A DNA stretch of 15,466 nt, from positions 1 to 15,466 of the forward strand of contig CAAGKW010000322.1 of NCBI GenBank assembly GCA_900770585.1, given 5' to 3'. The stretch is from an uncultured Alistipes sp. (GTDB lineage Bacteria; Bacteroidota; Bacteroidia; Bacteroidales; Rikenellaceae). The position numbers and the translations under genes are program-made. The stretch's first letter is position 1. Every line of letters begins with the position of its first letter. Under the pieces are notes generated by a model. The model was given only the letters and a program-made list of their open reading frames with translations. It did no database searches and was not told where the DNA came from. Positions 14,234 through 15,466 of this stretch are shown here, piece after piece.

Positions 14234-14450
14234 GCGCATCTGCACGGCTCCGTTGCTGCTGCTGGTGCGATTCTATCAGAGGTGCATCTCGCCACTGACA
14301 CCCCCCTCGTGCCGCTATACGCCCACCTGCTCGCAATATGCCGTCGAGGCCCTGCGCAAATATGGTCCGATCAAAGGTAGTTGGCTGACAATCAAACGCC
14401 TATGCCGTTGTCACCCCTGGGGCGGCAGTGGTTATGACCCCGTTCCGTAA
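14190..14450 (+). CDS. yidD: Membrane protein insertion efficiency factor
   Basis: An 86-residue YidD protein. The family assists YidC-dependent insertion of inner-membrane proteins and attaches to the inner face of the membrane through an amphipathic N-terminal helix. The signature is complete: [33 protein letters not shown] (residues 27-59), then [18 protein letters not shown] to the end, with the conserved cysteines. It starts inside rnpA and overlaps it by 44 bases in another frame. The ATG at 14190 is the only Met start in the frame. rnpA-yidD is a widely conserved pair. A terminator follows directly. Confidence 0.95.
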   Translation: MASSEFWAKSSAIFKRICTAPLLLLVRFYQRCISPLTPPSCRYTPTCSQYAVEALRKYGPIKGSWLTIKRLCRCHPWGGSGYDPVP

Positions 14451-14456
14451 AACAAC

Positions 14457-14489
14457 AATCCGCACCCCCGATAAGGAGTGCGGATTTTT
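14457..14489 (+). terminator. Terminator of the rnpA-yidD transcript
   Basis: A 9-bp stem (14457-14465 AATCCGCAC with 14478-14486 GTGCGGATT) is followed by more Ts to 14489. It starts seven bases after the yidD stop. Leftwards the tail is TGTTTT, so weak action on kdsC transcription is possible. Confidence 0.8.
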
Positions 14490-14502
14490 ATTTGAAGCCC
14501 AT

Positions 14503-14584
14503 ATGGCGGGCACCTTCGTGGGCTGGGGCGGTCGCCCAAAGGGCGAGCCCACTAAGGTGGACGATTTCCATTGGAAATCGCCTA
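14503..14584. repeat. Intergenic palindromic element, full copy B
   Basis: It has the same plan as the copy at 7429-7511. The ends are GGCG (14505-14508) and CGCC (14579-14582). Hairpin 1 pairs 14511-14524 with 14546-14559 (one C-T mismatch) and carries the inner hairpin TCGCCC-AAA-GGGCGA (14532-14546). Hairpin 2 is CGATTTCC-ATT-GGAAATCG (14562-14580). Relative to copy A several paired positions changed on both sides together. It lies between convergent yidD and kdsC. Confidence 0.75.
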
Positions 14585-14609
14585 TTTTTAGCATTTACTT
14601 TTGCGTTAT

Positions 14610-15149
14610 TTACGCCGAAGTCACGTCGCCGGCAACACCCTCGCAGTTCTTTGCCCACTTGTCCTGAGCGCGGAGGGTCTGCTCGATGATGTCGCGCACA
14701 CAACCGCGACCACCGCCAAACTCCGACACGTAACGTGCCGCCTCGATGATCTCCGAGCAGGCGTCGGCGGGTGCCACGGGGATACCAACCGCGCGCATAC
14801 ACTCCAAATCGGGGATGTCGTCACCCATAAAGATCACCTCCGACGGATCCAGCTCCTCGTCAGCCATAAATCGCTTTAACTCAGTGATTTTGTCGGTGCA
14901 ACCGTCGATAAATCGGGTCACTTTGTAGTAGGCAAAACGGCGGCGCAACAGCTCGCCTCGACCGCCCGTGATGATGCAGACCTTGTAGCCCATACGGTTG
15001 GCATAGACCAGCGCGTAGCCGTCCTTGGCGTTGTATTTGCGGATGAAATCACCGTCGGGCAGCGGCATAATTCCGCCATCGGTGAACACACCGTCGACAT
15101 CGAAAACGAACGCCTTGACGCGTGCAATATCTTCTTTGAAATTTCCCAT
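14610..15149 (-). CDS. kdsC: 3-deoxy-D-manno-octulosonate 8-phosphate phosphatase
   Basis: A 179-residue HAD-family phosphatase that removes phosphate from Kdo-8-P, giving Kdo for the inner core of lipopolysaccharide. Motif I is FDVDGVFTDGG at 16-26, with Asp17 and Asp19 catalytic. Motif II is ITGGRG at 60-65, the motif III lysine is Lys87 in CTDK, and motif IV is GDDIPD at 109-114. GGGRGCVRDI at 146-155 is typical of KdsC. There is no cap domain, and the length fits. The ATG at 15149 (MGNFKEDIARV) is chosen; the frame stays open upstream, but there it would run through the stop region of the preceding gene and code unconserved sequence. It follows the upstream gene by 10 bases, so the two form one operon. 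Palindromic element B lies just beyond its stop. Confidence 0.93.
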   Translation of the reverse strand: MGNFKEDIARVKAFVFDVDGVFTDGGIMPLPDGDFIRKYNAKDGYALVYANRMGYKVCIITGGRGELLRRRFAYYKVTRFIDGCTDKITELKRFMADEELDPSEVIFMGDDIPDLECMRAVGIPVAPADACSEIIEAARYVSEFGGGRGCVRDIIEQTLRAQDKWAKNCEGVAGDVTSA

Positions 15150-15159
15150 ATAATTTAAG

Positions 15160-15466
15160 TTATTTAATTTCGGTAAATGGCAGATTCTTAGGCGAGTGCA
15201 TAGCCTCGTCGATGATCGCATCGAGCTGTCGGGACACGGCACGCACCTCCTCGCTTTCGAGGATATCGACGCTCTCCTCGCCGTGCTGTTCGACGGTGGT
15301 GATCACGTCATAGATGGTGATGTTGTGGACATCTTTGGCGGGCGCGTAGTAGGCAACCTTGTCGTTCTCGTCCCACTTGACCTGATGGATCAACCCCGCC
15401 TGCTCCAACTCGAAAATCACGTCGCGCACGATTCGCAAAGGCAGGTTCAATCGCTGACTGATCTGC
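15160..15466 (-). CDS. C-terminal winged-helix part of a gene cut by the window edge
   Basis: Only the last 101 codons are inside the window, and the frame is open to the edge (reading ..QISQRLNLPLRIVRDVIFEL). The visible part is a winged-helix fold: a helix-turn-helix (ISQRLNLPLRIVRDVIFELEQAGLI), a wing (VKWDENDKVAYYAPAKD), then NITIYDVITTVEQHGEE and a helical tail ending FTEIK. This pattern occurs at the C-terminus of Bacteroidota YihY/BrkB membrane proteins and also resembles Rrf2-type regulators. Without the N-terminal part I cannot decide; I lean to YihY/BrkB because the tail length and wing fit and kdsC follows 10 bases later. No Rrf2 cysteine cluster is seen in the visible part. Confidence 0.5.
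   Translation of the reverse strand, partial: QISQRLNLPLRIVRDVIFELEQAGLIHQVKWDENDKVAYYAPAKDVHNITIYDVITTVEQHGEESVDILESEEVRAVSRQLDAIIDEAMHSPKNLPFTEIK

Noticed and set aside
14596..14603. TACTTTTG as a rightward promoter box after palindromic element B
   Set aside because: No plus-strand gene follows; it points into the 3' end of the minus-strand kdsC gene and no convincing -33 box was found.

Overview
The window comes from a Bacteroidota chromosome. I would place it in Bacteroidales, possibly a GC-rich Rikenellaceae/Alistipes-like genome, but that last step is a guess from base composition and gene content. The evidence for the phylum is the promoter type: several gene starts carry the Bacteroidota pattern (a TTG/TTTG box, 19-20 bases, then TAnnTTTG), and clear Shine-Dalgarno sequences are absent. 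The genes also have Bacteroidota versions of Lnt, IspH, HemD and DUF4271. It is ordinary core chromosome. I see no phage, transposase, CRISPR array, tRNA or rRNA.

Layout. At 1-277 there is an apparent stand-alone non-coding RNA with its own promoter, a branched fold and an intrinsic terminator. A Tat-exported PIG-L/LmbE-type deacetylase (minus, 301-1044) and thymidine kinase (plus, 1197-1766) diverge from back-to-back promoters. A minus-strand operon follows, lnt - folC - CE2-like SGNH esterase lipoprotein (5944 down to 1937). It diverges from a plus-strand pair, LysE-family exporter and cmk (6048-7405), through one stretch of DNA that carries promoters in both directions. Next come ispH (7526-8389) and a plus-strand run: a small two-helix membrane protein, an S41 C-terminal processing protease, an orphan sensor histidine kinase, a DUF4271 membrane protein, hemD, rnpA and yidD (8474-14450). 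The right end holds the minus-strand kdsC and the C-terminal end of an upstream winged-helix gene cut by the window edge.

Themes. Many genes serve the cell envelope: Lnt (lipoprotein acylation), a lipoprotein esterase, YidD (membrane insertion), KdsC (Kdo for lipopolysaccharide), the S41 protease and the histidine kinase. The others are nucleotide metabolism (tdk, cmk), folate (folC), isoprenoids (ispH), tetrapyrroles (hemD) and tRNA processing (rnpA).

The least explained signals are: (1) the structured RNA at the left edge; (2) a family of about 80-base intergenic palindromic elements, with two well-matched copies (7429-7511, 14503-14584) and one divergent relative (1803-1852), whose stems keep pairing while their sequence changes; (3) a terminator-like hairpin ending 12 bases before the rnpA start codon, which looks like an attenuator; (4) a histone-H1-like lysine/alanine/threonine tail on HemD; and (5) the superimposed divergent promoters between lnt and the LysE gene.
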